Position numbers and translations under genes: made by a program
Notes under the pieces: model-generated
What the model saw: only the letters and a program-made list of their open reading frames with translations
Databases searched by the model: none
Told to the model about the DNA's origin: nothing
Part shown: piece after piece, positions 1 to 5,735 of the stretch
Layout: each line of letters starts with the position of its first letter
Position numbering within the stretch: the first letter of the stretch is position 1
Assembly (NCBI GenBank): GCA_905480445.1
Contig: CAJQQJ010000169.1
Location: forward strand, 1 to 8,834
DNA length: 8,834 nt
From: an uncultured Alphaproteobacteria bacterium
Lineage (GTDB): Bacteria > Pseudomonadota > Alphaproteobacteria > UBA7985 > CAJQQZ01
Direction: 5' to 3'

Positions 1-10
1 CAAAACTAAC

Positions 11-67
11 TCATTATCCGCGCCCAGCTCCGCACCCTACGGCTGCTCCACTGAACGCGGATAATGA
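11..67. repeat. 12-bp perfect inverted repeat inside the IS end
   Basis: TCATTATCCGCG at 11-22 is the exact reverse complement of CGCGGATAATGA at 56-67, with a 33-nt loop. The loop can fold further (CAG/CTG and CCG/CGG pairs). It may be the terminator or 3' hairpin after istB. The right arm contains the ATG at 64-66, so in a transcript that codon would be base-paired. Confidence 0.75.
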
Positions 68-89
68 CGACTGTCCAACACCATCAAAC

Positions 90-132
90 TGGTACATTTT
101 TACTCCGGCCAATGGTGGGTTTTTACTCCGGC
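90..132 (+). repeat. Two tandem 20-bp subterminal repeats of the IS end
   Basis: Copies at 90-109 and 113-132 share TGGT, then three variable bases (aca or ggg), then the identical 13-mer TTTTTACTCCGGC. The 3-bp separation gives a 23-bp period, about two helical turns, which fits side-by-side transposase binding. Confidence 0.85.
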
Positions 133-147
133 GTTGACAACCTGGGA

Positions 148-1743
148 ATGGCCAGTGATATCGACGCCCAAGATAATGATACCCAAGACGCAGTAGTTGT
201 TCAGGATAGTGCTGCGGTTTCTTCAGTTGGGAAAACGATCGTTGTGTACGATCTTTCGGGATCCATGGCCTTGGGACTTGATGGTCGGACCAAATCGAAA
301 ACAGTTCAAGAGGCACTTTTAACAGGCCTGAAAGATCTCAATCATGTCTTAGAAGTTGGTTTGGTAGCATTCGGTCATCGTTCCAGATCTTCGTGCAGTG
401 ATTTGCAGTTGGCAGTTCCAATTGGGCAACGTCTCAATTCATTGGAAAAAATCAAAACCTTTCTGGATAGCGCTAGACCCCAGGGGCGTGCCCCCGTTGC
501 GGCCGCGTTGAGGTTAGCTGGCTCGAGGCTCAAAATTGGGGACCCAAATCAATCCCTCATATTGATCGCTGACGGCAGTGACTCTTGTCAGGAAAATCCC
601 TGTGACGTGGTTGATCACCTTTTCGACAAAGGACTAGGATTTAAAGGTTACGTTGTTGGTATCGGCGTCGACGATAATCAATTCGACGCCTTAAGATGCG
701 TGGCTGACAAAAGTGGCGGCGAAGCAATCAACGCAAAATCATCAGAAGAAGTTGCCATGGCACTGGCAAGTTTGTTGGGCTCAATAGATCTGGAGGCAGA
801 AACCTTCTCCGTTAGCCCGCTCAGGAAGGCACTGGGGCGTAAAACAGTGAGGAACTTAGAACTTTTGGCGCTTCTAGCGGAAACTAGGGAGGAGCTGGCT
901 AAGGAAAGACTAAGCCATTTGGAAACCAAGGAGGCTTTGGCAGTTGCTTCAGATGGGGAAGCTGCAAGAACCGTTGAACTAGATGAGATGGCATCCTCTA
1001 AGAATGTCCTAGAAACTATCTTGGCTGAAGAGGAGGCTGTTGTTAACGACCTGCTAGCGCAACAAGACATTCATGTACAAGAGATCGAAACAACTAAGGA
1101 CTCTTTGTTGGAAGCAGCGGACCAAATCAAACTCCTAGAACAGCTGGTTGTTGATTTGAGAGAAGAGAACGGAAATTTAATGGCGGCTTTCGAGGAATTG
1201 GTGAACAAAAAAGAGGCGGATGATAAAGCAAACGGTCTACGTATAACTGAGCTAAACTCTCAAAACGCATCGCTTACAACTGTGCTCGCTGCTAACCGTA
1301 AAAAGCATGAAACCTATATTGGTAAAAGCACCGCATTGCTTAAATGGGCCGAACAGGATCGAGATGGCTTCCAACAAGAGGGGCAAGAGCTGAAAGCGGA
1401 CATCGTCGGCCTTCAGGATGAACTGAAGGAACTCAGGCAACAGCTAGCTGCTACAGAAGAAGAACTGGTTGAATCGCGGTCGCAGACAGAAGAGGAAAAA
1501 TCTCGTGGCCTAGCCCTCTCAGAAACAATCGAAGAATTAAAAGCTCGAGAAAAGCAAATACAACGTAGATTGTTAACAGCGCTAACCAGTCTTCGCAACA
1601 GTTTAGAGATTTCCAGTTCTTTGATGCATTTGCTGCCAGAAACCTCTCATGAACAAGATGCCGTGCCACAAACCGTTGAAGATTTTTGTGTTCACTACAG
1701 TGAGTTGTTCTCAGCAGCGCAACTGAATGATTTGGGGTGCTGA
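148..1743 (+). CDS. VWA-domain protein with long coiled coil, probably 5'-truncated by the IS
   Basis: The open frame starts at ATG 64 (559 residues), but codons 1-25 are IS sequence, ATG 64 sits in a hairpin arm and has no Shine-Dalgarno. The first host-side ATG is 148 (residue 29 of the long frame), so I start there (531 aa). Numbering from ATG 64: a von Willebrand A domain spans about 57-238, with the MIDAS DxSxS motif at D63, S65, S67 and an ADGSD loop at 170. Heptad-rich Glu/Leu/Lys sequence follows, about 265-385 and 435-505, predicting coiled coils, and then a short C-terminal segment. The domain resembles exported VWA proteins with motifs such as VVYDxSGSM, a GHR motif followed by SCSD, and a Cys pair near NPC. 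C111, C175, C180 and C212 fit disulfides of an exported ancestor, yet no signal peptide or membrane segment remains. It may be a truncated, possibly non-functional gene. Ligand unknown. Confidence 0.75.
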   Translation: MASDIDAQDNDTQDAVVVQDSAAVSSVGKTIVVYDLSGSMALGLDGRTKSKTVQEALLTGLKDLNHVLEVGLVAFGHRSRSSCSDLQLAVPIGQRLNSLEKIKTFLDSARPQGRAPVAAALRLAGSRLKIGDPNQSLILIADGSDSCQENPCDVVDHLFDKGLGFKGYVVGIGVDDNQFDALRCVADKSGGEAINAKSSEEVAMALASLLGSIDLEAETFSVSPLRKALGRKTVRNLELLALLAETREELAKERLSHLETKEALAVASDGEAARTVELDEMASSKNVLETILAEEEAVVNDLLAQQDIHVQEIETTKDSLLEAADQIKLLEQLVVDLREENGNLMAAFEELVNKKEADDKANGLRITELNSQNASLTTVLAANRKKHETYIGKSTALLKWAEQDRDGFQQEGQELKADIVGLQDELKELRQQLAATEEELVESRSQTEEEKSRGLALSETIEELKAREKQIQRRLLTALTSLRNSLEISSSLMHLLPETSHEQDAVPQTVEDFCVHYSELFSAAQLNDLGC

Positions 1744-1841
1744 ACTGAGTTTAATCTGAGACAGAGTCGAAAGGGGCTTGGTTATTGCAGCTACCTGCCT
1801 ATATTGTGTCCTGTTGTTCTGATCCGATAGAAGAGGCCCCA

Positions 1842-2489
1842 ATGTCTGATCTCCATCTCTACATTGCTAACAAAAATTATTCGTCTTGGTCATTACGTCC
1901 CTGGTTGTTGATGAAGGTTAAGGGCATCGAGTTTAAAGAGACCTTGTCTCCTTTTGATGAGCCGAACCACAACCAGCATTTTCTAGAGTTTTCCCCCAGC
2001 AAGAAAGTTCCAGTCCTTCACGTCAACAGTCAAATAATCTGGGAATCTCTCGCCATTTGTGAATGTCTCGCGGATCTCTATCCGGAGGCTGGGCTATGGC
2101 CGGCTGATAGCATGGATCGAGCCAAGGCGAGGTCGCTATCCACCGAAATGGTGTCTGGTTTCTCTCATTTGCGGGCAGAATGCCCGATGAACATGAGGCG
2201 CGAACATTACGCGATATCGGTTTCAGATGGCGTTCGTAAAGATGTCCAACGGATAGAGGCCATTTGGTCAGAATGTCTCCAATCCTCTGGTGGTCCTTTT
2301 CTCTTTGGTGAATTTTCAATTGTGGATGCCATGTTTGCGCCTGTCGTTAATCGGTTGCAGATTTATTGCTTGAGTGAGGCGCCCGCTGTTTTGAAGTACC
2401 GTGAGGCGATGCATGCATTGCCCGCATGGCAGGAATGGGAAGCCGCAGGTCGTGCAGAGCCCTGGATTGTCGAGGAAGATGAAGCCTAA
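1842..2489 (+). CDS. Glutathione S-transferase family protein
   Basis: A 215-residue cytosolic GST, the usual length. The N-terminal thioredoxin-like domain (about 4-83) has the NYSSWS motif at 12-17, whose serines are the likely glutathione-activating residues, the cis-proline at P57 in KVPVL, and the Glu-Ser pair E68-S69 that binds the glutathione gamma-glutamyl group. The all-helical C-terminal domain carries GPFLFGEFSIVDAMFAP at about 151-167, the capping motif typical of the NKNYSSWSLRPW type of bacterial GST. ATG 1842 is chosen over an in-frame TTG at 1785 because AGAAGAGG at 1829-1836 lies 5 bp upstream and the family begins at this point. It stands 98 bp after the VWA gene and 99 bp before the PHP gene, so co-transcription is uncertain. 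The substrate cannot be inferred. Confidence 0.9.
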   Translation: MSDLHLYIANKNYSSWSLRPWLLMKVKGIEFKETLSPFDEPNHNQHFLEFSPSKKVPVLHVNSQIIWESLAICECLADLYPEAGLWPADSMDRAKARSLSTEMVSGFSHLRAECPMNMRREHYAISVSDGVRKDVQRIEAIWSECLQSSGGPFLFGEFSIVDAMFAPVVNRLQIYCLSEAPAVLKYREAMHALPAWQEWEAAGRAEPWIVEEDEA

Positions 2490-2588
2490 CTTCAGCAGCT
2501 TATTACACACTTGATTTTTCCTCTTTTCAAATCTGCTTTTCTCTGATTAATCTGTTCGCACAGCACAATCTCTGGAAAGGCAGCCGCC

Positions 2589-3524
2589 ATGCCATCTATT
2601 GCTCCTTTTTCTCTTCCCGGGAAGTTTTATCGAGGCAATATTCATACCCACTCGACGCTATCGGATGGTTTGCTAACGCCACAACAGGTTATTCAATCTT
2701 ACAAAGATGCGGGCTATGATTTTATTTCTTTGACCGATCATTTTGTGTCACAGTTTGAATGGCCGATTGCTGATACTCGCAATCTTCGTAGCGAGACTTT
2801 CACAACAATCTTGGGCGCTGAACTTCATGCTCCTGAAAACTCAGTTGGGGAGATTTGGCATATCCTTGCAGTGGGGCTGCCGCTTGATTTTGCCCAAGCT
2901 GGCGAGCATGAAGATGGCGTCGCTTTAGCGAGACGCGCGATGGAAGCCGGGGCTTTCGTTGGGATTGCTCATCCTCTGTGGTCACAGCTGTCGATTGAAG
3001 ACGGGCTCGCTTTGGATTTCGCTCATGGGGTTGAAGTTTACAACCATGGCTGTGCGGTCGAAAATGACCGAGGTGATGGATTCTATTTGTTAGATCAGTT
3101 GCTGAACAAGGACCTCAATATGACGGCATTTGCTACAGACGATGCCCACTTTAGTTCTCACGACAATGACGCGTTTGGCGGTTGGGTTCATGTTAAGTCC
3201 GAAAGTTTGGACCCAGATAGCCTACTGACTGCGTTGAAAGCGGGCAATTACTATGGATCAACCGGGCCGGTCATCAATGATGTGCGGATCGACGGCACGA
3301 AGCTTCATGTGGAATGTTCGCCTGTGAACGCGATCATCGCGCAAGGCGGTCTATCACGTTCTGTTGTTCAAACGGGACAATTTATAACCTCAGCAACCTT
3401 GGACATTTCTCTACTCGTAGAGAAGAAGAAAACTGGTTGGCATCCGGTCGAACCAAGCGATTGGTTTAGGGTTACTATCTTGGATGATTCCAGAAGGCGC
3501 GCTTGGACCAACCCTATATGGTAG
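2589..3524 (+). CDS. PHP-domain metal-dependent phosphoesterase
   Basis: A 311-residue protein of the polymerase-and-histidinol-phosphatase (PHP) superfamily. The metal-ligand motifs appear in order: NIHTHS (H19, H21) with D26, TDH (D50, H51), GAELHA (E78, H80), WHILAVG (H91), IAHP (H128), EVYN (E149) and TDDAH (D184, D185, H187). This set fits a multinuclear metal centre hydrolysing a phosphoester, so the enzyme is probably active. A C-terminal extension after about 225 is predicted beta-rich and is common in stand-alone PHP proteins of this kind. There is no signal peptide, so it is cytoplasmic. GGAAAGG at 2574-2580 lies 8 bp before the ATG. It is flanked by gaps of 99 and 314 bp, so it may be monocistronic. 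The physiological substrate is unknown; nucleotide or small phosphoester hydrolysis is the general expectation. Confidence 0.9.
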   Translation: MPSIAPFSLPGKFYRGNIHTHSTLSDGLLTPQQVIQSYKDAGYDFISLTDHFVSQFEWPIADTRNLRSETFTTILGAELHAPENSVGEIWHILAVGLPLDFAQAGEHEDGVALARRAMEAGAFVGIAHPLWSQLSIEDGLALDFAHGVEVYNHGCAVENDRGDGFYLLDQLLNKDLNMTAFATDDAHFSSHDNDAFGGWVHVKSESLDPDSLLTALKAGNYYGSTGPVINDVRIDGTKLHVECSPVNAIIAQGGLSRSVVQTGQFITSATLDISLLVEKKKTGWHPVEPSDWFRVTILDDSRRRAWTNPIW

Positions 3525-3550
3525 GTTGCACCCAAAACCGTACAAGATGT

Positions 3551-3579
3551 TTGACAGCGACTCGGGAATTTGCTTTAAC
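3551..3579 (+). promoter_or_regulatory. Weak sigma70-type promoter candidate
   Basis: A perfect -35 TTGACA at 3551-3556 is followed after 17 bp by TTTAAC at 3574-3579, preceded by the extended -10 dinucleotide TG at 3571-3572. The -10 matches only 4 of 6 positions and lacks the most conserved A and final T. Transcription would start near 3586, just before the hairpins, giving a leader of about 250 nt to the glycosylase gene. Confidence 0.3.
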
Positions 3580-3745
3580 TTTGTTAATAAAAGTAGGAAC
3601 TAATCCAAACTGAAGAGGTTCGGATTTTAACTGGTTTTGCGCCAGTCGGTCATCTTAGACGTTATTGGGGACTAGTCTAAGATCGAACGGTTTGGGCATT
3701 TGTTGGAGCGGCTTTTCCTCCCGAGGTTGTTTCCAAAACTATAGT

Positions 3746-3788
3746 GAGCCTTCATGTTGGCAGGAAATCGCTTGCCAGATGAAGGCTC
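3746..3788. repeat. 10-bp perfect inverted repeat with inner stem, next to a TATAGT box
   Basis: GAGCCTTCAT (3746-3755) pairs with ATGAAGGCTC (3779-3788). Inside, TGGCA (3758-3762) pairs with TGCCA (3773-3777) around a 10-nt loop. The right arm is followed by TTATGG rather than a T run, so this is a poor terminator. TATAGT at 3740-3745 (5 of 6 to a -10 box, no good -35) abuts the left arm. The site could be a regulator-binding operator or a 5' leader hairpin 51-93 nt before the glycosylase start codon. Confidence 0.55.
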
Positions 3789-3838
3789 TTATGGCTTAGC
3801 GTCCTTGACGAGGAAAACATTGGGGAGATTGTTCAGGA

Positions 3839-4513
3839 ATGAACACTTTCAAACAAATTTTTGAGATGGCGGCGGCTAACAAAGGCGGCCCTGCGACTCT
3901 TGAAGCGATGCTTAAGGCACCGTTGGATTCATCTGAGTTGTTAGCAATCCCGGATGATCGCTGGTTGTCCTGTATGGCCAAATGTATTTTTCAGGCTGGC
4001 TTTAACTGGAAAGTTGTAGAAGCCATGTGGCCTGGATTTGAGGCAGCATTTGAAGGTTTTGACGTTGGCTTTTGTTCCATGCTGAGCCCCGAGGACCTTG
4101 AGCGCTTGGTTTCTGATACACGCATTGTTCGCCATGGCGCCAAAATTAAATCTGTACAAGATAATGCTGCCTTTCTTCAAGATCTCAAGAATGAAAACGG
4201 AACTGCAACCGGCGCTTCTGTAATCGCAACCTGGCCAGATAATGACTACATCAGCCTGCTTGCAATGTTGAAAAAACGGGGCTCAAGGTTGGGCGGAACT
4301 ACTGGACAATATTTCCTGCGCTTCATGGGAAAGAGCTCCTTCATATTCTCAAGAGATGTCGTCGGCGCTTTGGTTCGCGAGGAGATCATAGACACTGCCC
4401 CCACAAGTAAAAAAGCACAAACAGCGACGCAAGAAGCATTCAACATCTGGTCAGCTGAGAGTGGACGAAGCCTAACAGAGATTAGCCGTGTTTTGGCAAT
4501 GTCAGTAAGTTAA
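3839..4513 (+). CDS. Divergent DNA-3-methyladenine glycosylase I (Tag)-like, HhH-GPD superfamily
   Basis: A 224-residue protein with the Tag core: FQAGFNW (51-57, compare GQQAGLSW in E. coli Tag), FEAAFEGFD (67-75), LERLVSDTRIVRHGAKIKSVQDNA (87-110) and KKRGSRLGGTT (145-155, compare KKRGFKFVGTT). Tag flips and excises 3-methyladenine from alkylated DNA in base excision repair. This protein belongs to a longer N-terminal subgroup (MNTFKQIFEMAAANKGG) without the RCxW start, so the zinc-binding Cys and His residues of classical Tag are absent. By motif alignment, E. coli Glu38 corresponds to Cys49, His175 to Asp173 and Cys179 to Ala177. Glycosylase activity or base preference may therefore differ. 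ATG 3839 fits the family N-terminus; GGGGAG at 3822-3827 is the likely ribosome site, 11 bp away. It converges on the GNAT gene with 11 bp between. Confidence 0.82.
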   Translation: MNTFKQIFEMAAANKGGPATLEAMLKAPLDSSELLAIPDDRWLSCMAKCIFQAGFNWKVVEAMWPGFEAAFEGFDVGFCSMLSPEDLERLVSDTRIVRHGAKIKSVQDNAAFLQDLKNENGTATGASVIATWPDNDYISLLAMLKKRGSRLGGTTGQYFLRFMGKSSFIFSRDVVGALVREEIIDTAPTSKKAQTATQEAFNIWSAESGRSLTEISRVLAMSVS

Positions 4514-4524
4514 CTTGACCCGGG

Positions 4525-5016
4525 CTATTTGAGTAGCAGCTTGTAACCAGTGTGAGTGGCTTTAAAATCCAGGTTTGCATAAAAACGATGCGCTTCGGTC
4601 CTTGTGATGTCGCTGGTCAATTGAACCAGATTACAGTCGTTCTTGCGGCATTGTTCAATTGCCCAACGAAAGGCCAATGCGCCGTAGCCTAAGCTGCGGT
4701 GCTGCCTGGCAACGCGAACGGACTCTATTTGTCCTCTACATGCACCAAGACGCGATAAGCCTGGAAGAAAAGAAAGTTGCAGCATCGCAACAATTTCGCT
4801 GTTGACCTCACTGTCGACCTCGCCAGCGACTTCACCAACGACAAGGCGGTGATTTGGATCTTGGTCCATTGCATGGAAAGCGTCCAAGTAACGCTGATCT
4901 AGTGGAAGCCCAACTCTCTCCCGCGTTTTACCTAACTCATCGTCGGCGAGCATAGCCACTAAGTGAGGGATGTCCGCGATATCTGCATCACGGAAACTCA
5001 ACTGTTTCTTGACCAT
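4525..5016 (-). CDS. GNAT-family N-acetyltransferase
   Basis: A 163-residue single-domain acetyltransferase of the Gcn5-related type, the normal length. Motif A, which binds the acetyl-CoA pyrophosphate, is visible as ESVRVARQHRSLGYGALAF (98-116), with the R/Q-x-x-G-x-G pattern at R107-G112. Motif B follows as NLVQLTSDITRTEAHRFYANLDF (129-151), ending in the usual FYxxLxF. The N-terminus (FRDADIADIPHLVAMLADD) is the typical RxAxxxDxxxI opening. AGGAGG (minus strand, 5026-5031) lies 9 bp before ATG 5016, a near-perfect ribosome site. Residues 61-74 form a small acidic repeat (GEVAGEVDSEVNSE) in the loop before strand beta-4. The gene is divergent from the GST operon across 64 bp, suggesting shared control. 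The acetyl acceptor is unknown. Confidence 0.88.
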   Translation of the reverse strand: MVKKQLSFRDADIADIPHLVAMLADDELGKTRERVGLPLDQRYLDAFHAMDQDPNHRLVVGEVAGEVDSEVNSEIVAMLQLSFLPGLSRLGACRGQIESVRVARQHRSLGYGALAFRWAIEQCRKNDCNLVQLTSDITRTEAHRFYANLDFKATHTGYKLLLK

Positions 5017-5035
5017 AATTGAAAGCCTCCTAGAT

Positions 5036-5060
5036 TAAACCGAATGGTAACGCTGGTTTA
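5036..5060. promoter_or_regulatory. Inverted repeat TAAACC-N13-GGTTTA in a divergent promoter region
   Basis: TAAACC (5036-5041) and GGTTTA (5055-5060) are perfect reverse complements, 13 bp apart, in the 64-bp gap between the divergent GNAT gene and the GST operon. Position and symmetry fit a dimeric repressor or activator site, but half-sites of 6 AT-rich bases could arise by chance. No clear -35/-10 pair is visible for either direction. Confidence 0.35.
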
Positions 5061-5080
5061 GTGAAATTAGAAGGACGAAT

Positions 5081-5725
5081 ATGATCACATTCTATGGACG
5101 TGCGACTTCTGATAACACTCAGAAAGCACGCTGGATGTTGGAAGAGACGAGACAGCCTTACAAACACGTAGAGCTTGGTGGTAGGTTTGGCGGACTCGGT
5201 GATCCAGATTTCCTAAGGCTCAATCCCAACGGCCGAATACCTGTACTGATCGATGGTAAAGTAACAGTTGCTGAGAGTGATGCAATTATTCGGTATTTAG
5301 CGGCTGAATATTGTGCTGGATCCTTTTGGCCGGAAGAACCCAAAGATCGGGCAGAAGTTGATCAGTGGATGTCCTGGGGGCATGCAAACCTCTATCCTAC
5401 ATTTAACAAGCTGTTTTGGTCAGTCGTTCGCACACCGAAGAACAAACAAGATCCCGCTGCAATTGAAGCGCTGACTTCAAAGCTTCACAGCCTTTTTACA
5501 ATTCTTGAACTAAGGTTAGAAGGCAGGGACTATGTTATGGGTGACAGGATCACAATGGCTGATGTAACTACGGGAATGGCTCTTTTCCGTTATTTCGAAA
5601 TGCCAATAGAACGCCCAAAATTGCCTGCTGTTGAGACCTGGTACGGACGGTTGAAAGAACGAGAGGCATACCAAAAATCGGTCATGGTTTCTTTTGAAGA
5701 ATTGCGTGGTAGGTTAGATTTCTAG
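5081..5725 (+). CDS. Glutathione S-transferase family protein, first gene of a three-gene operon
   Basis: A 214-residue soluble GST. The thioredoxin-like N-terminal domain (1-75) shows NPNGRIPVLIDG (48-59) with cis-proline P54 and the glutathione-binding pair E65-S66 in VAESDAIIRYLA. The region after the first strand reads GRATSDNTQKARW (6-18), so a Ser, Thr or Asn rather than Cys probably activates the thiol. The helical C-terminal domain includes VMGDRITMADVTTGMALFR (152-170) with capping residues T158 and D161. It is only distantly similar to the GST at 1842, so they are not a recent duplication. GAAGGA at 5070-5075 lies 5 bp before the ATG. The downstream crotonase gene starts 10 bp after the stop and its ribosome site overlaps the stop codon. 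A role in conjugating or isomerising an intermediate of the operon's pathway is inferred from context only. Confidence 0.9.
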   Translation: MITFYGRATSDNTQKARWMLEETRQPYKHVELGGRFGGLGDPDFLRLNPNGRIPVLIDGKVTVAESDAIIRYLAAEYCAGSFWPEEPKDRAEVDQWMSWGHANLYPTFNKLFWSVVRTPKNKQDPAAIEALTSKLHSLFTILELRLEGRDYVMGDRITMADVTTGMALFRYFEMPIERPKLPAVETWYGRLKEREAYQKSVMVSFEELRGRLDF

Positions 5726-5735
5726 GAGAGTATAA

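Larger units (their letters stand above)
1..139. mobile_element. Terminal end of an IS21-family-like insertion sequence (partial)
   Basis: Read on the minus strand from 139, the sequence begins TGTCAACGCCGGAGTAAAAA, the TGT-type tip expected of IS21-family ends. Two subterminal direct repeats of the form TGGT-nnn-TTTTTACTCCGGC lie at 90-109 and 113-132 (23-bp period, 17 of 20 positions identical). IS21 elements typically carry such multiple terminal repeats as transposase-binding sites. The rest of the element, with istA and istB, would lie left of the window, so neither the transposase nor the target duplication can be seen. The assignment rests on repeat architecture and on recall of similar ends downstream of istB genes. 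A solo end or remnant is possible. Confidence 0.7.
3525..3838 (+). other. 314-bp intergenic region rich in inverted repeats, possible structured leader or sRNA
   Basis: No credible coding sequence. Potential stems: 3602-3610 with 3618-3626 (9 bp, one A-C mismatch, 7-nt loop); 3630-3634 with 3642-3646 (ACTGG/CCAGT); 3652-3660 with 3675-3683 (ATCTTAGAC/GTCTAAGAT, perfect 9 bp); and 3746-3755 with 3779-3788 (perfect 10 bp). GTTCG at 3618-3622 can instead pair with CGAAC at 3684-3688, closing a three-way junction around the second and third hairpins. CCAAAC at 3605-3610 can also pair with GTTTGG at 3690-3695. These mutually exclusive pairings would suit a switch, but no known riboswitch class is recognised. 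Confidence 0.4.

Noticed and set aside
14..316. Minus-strand open frame of 100 codons over the IS end and VWA gene
   Set aside because: No ribosome site, odd composition rich in Arg/Pro/Gln, and antisense to a clear VWA domain and IS terminal repeats.
1785..1841. 19-residue N-terminal extension of the first GST from a TTG start
   Set aside because: No Shine-Dalgarno before the TTG, whereas ATG 1842 has AGAAGAGG at 5 bp and matches the family N-terminus.
1842..5725. The two GST genes as a recent duplication
   Set aside because: They share only general GST motifs; N-terminal active-site segments (NYSSWS versus GRATSDN) and C-terminal domains differ widely.
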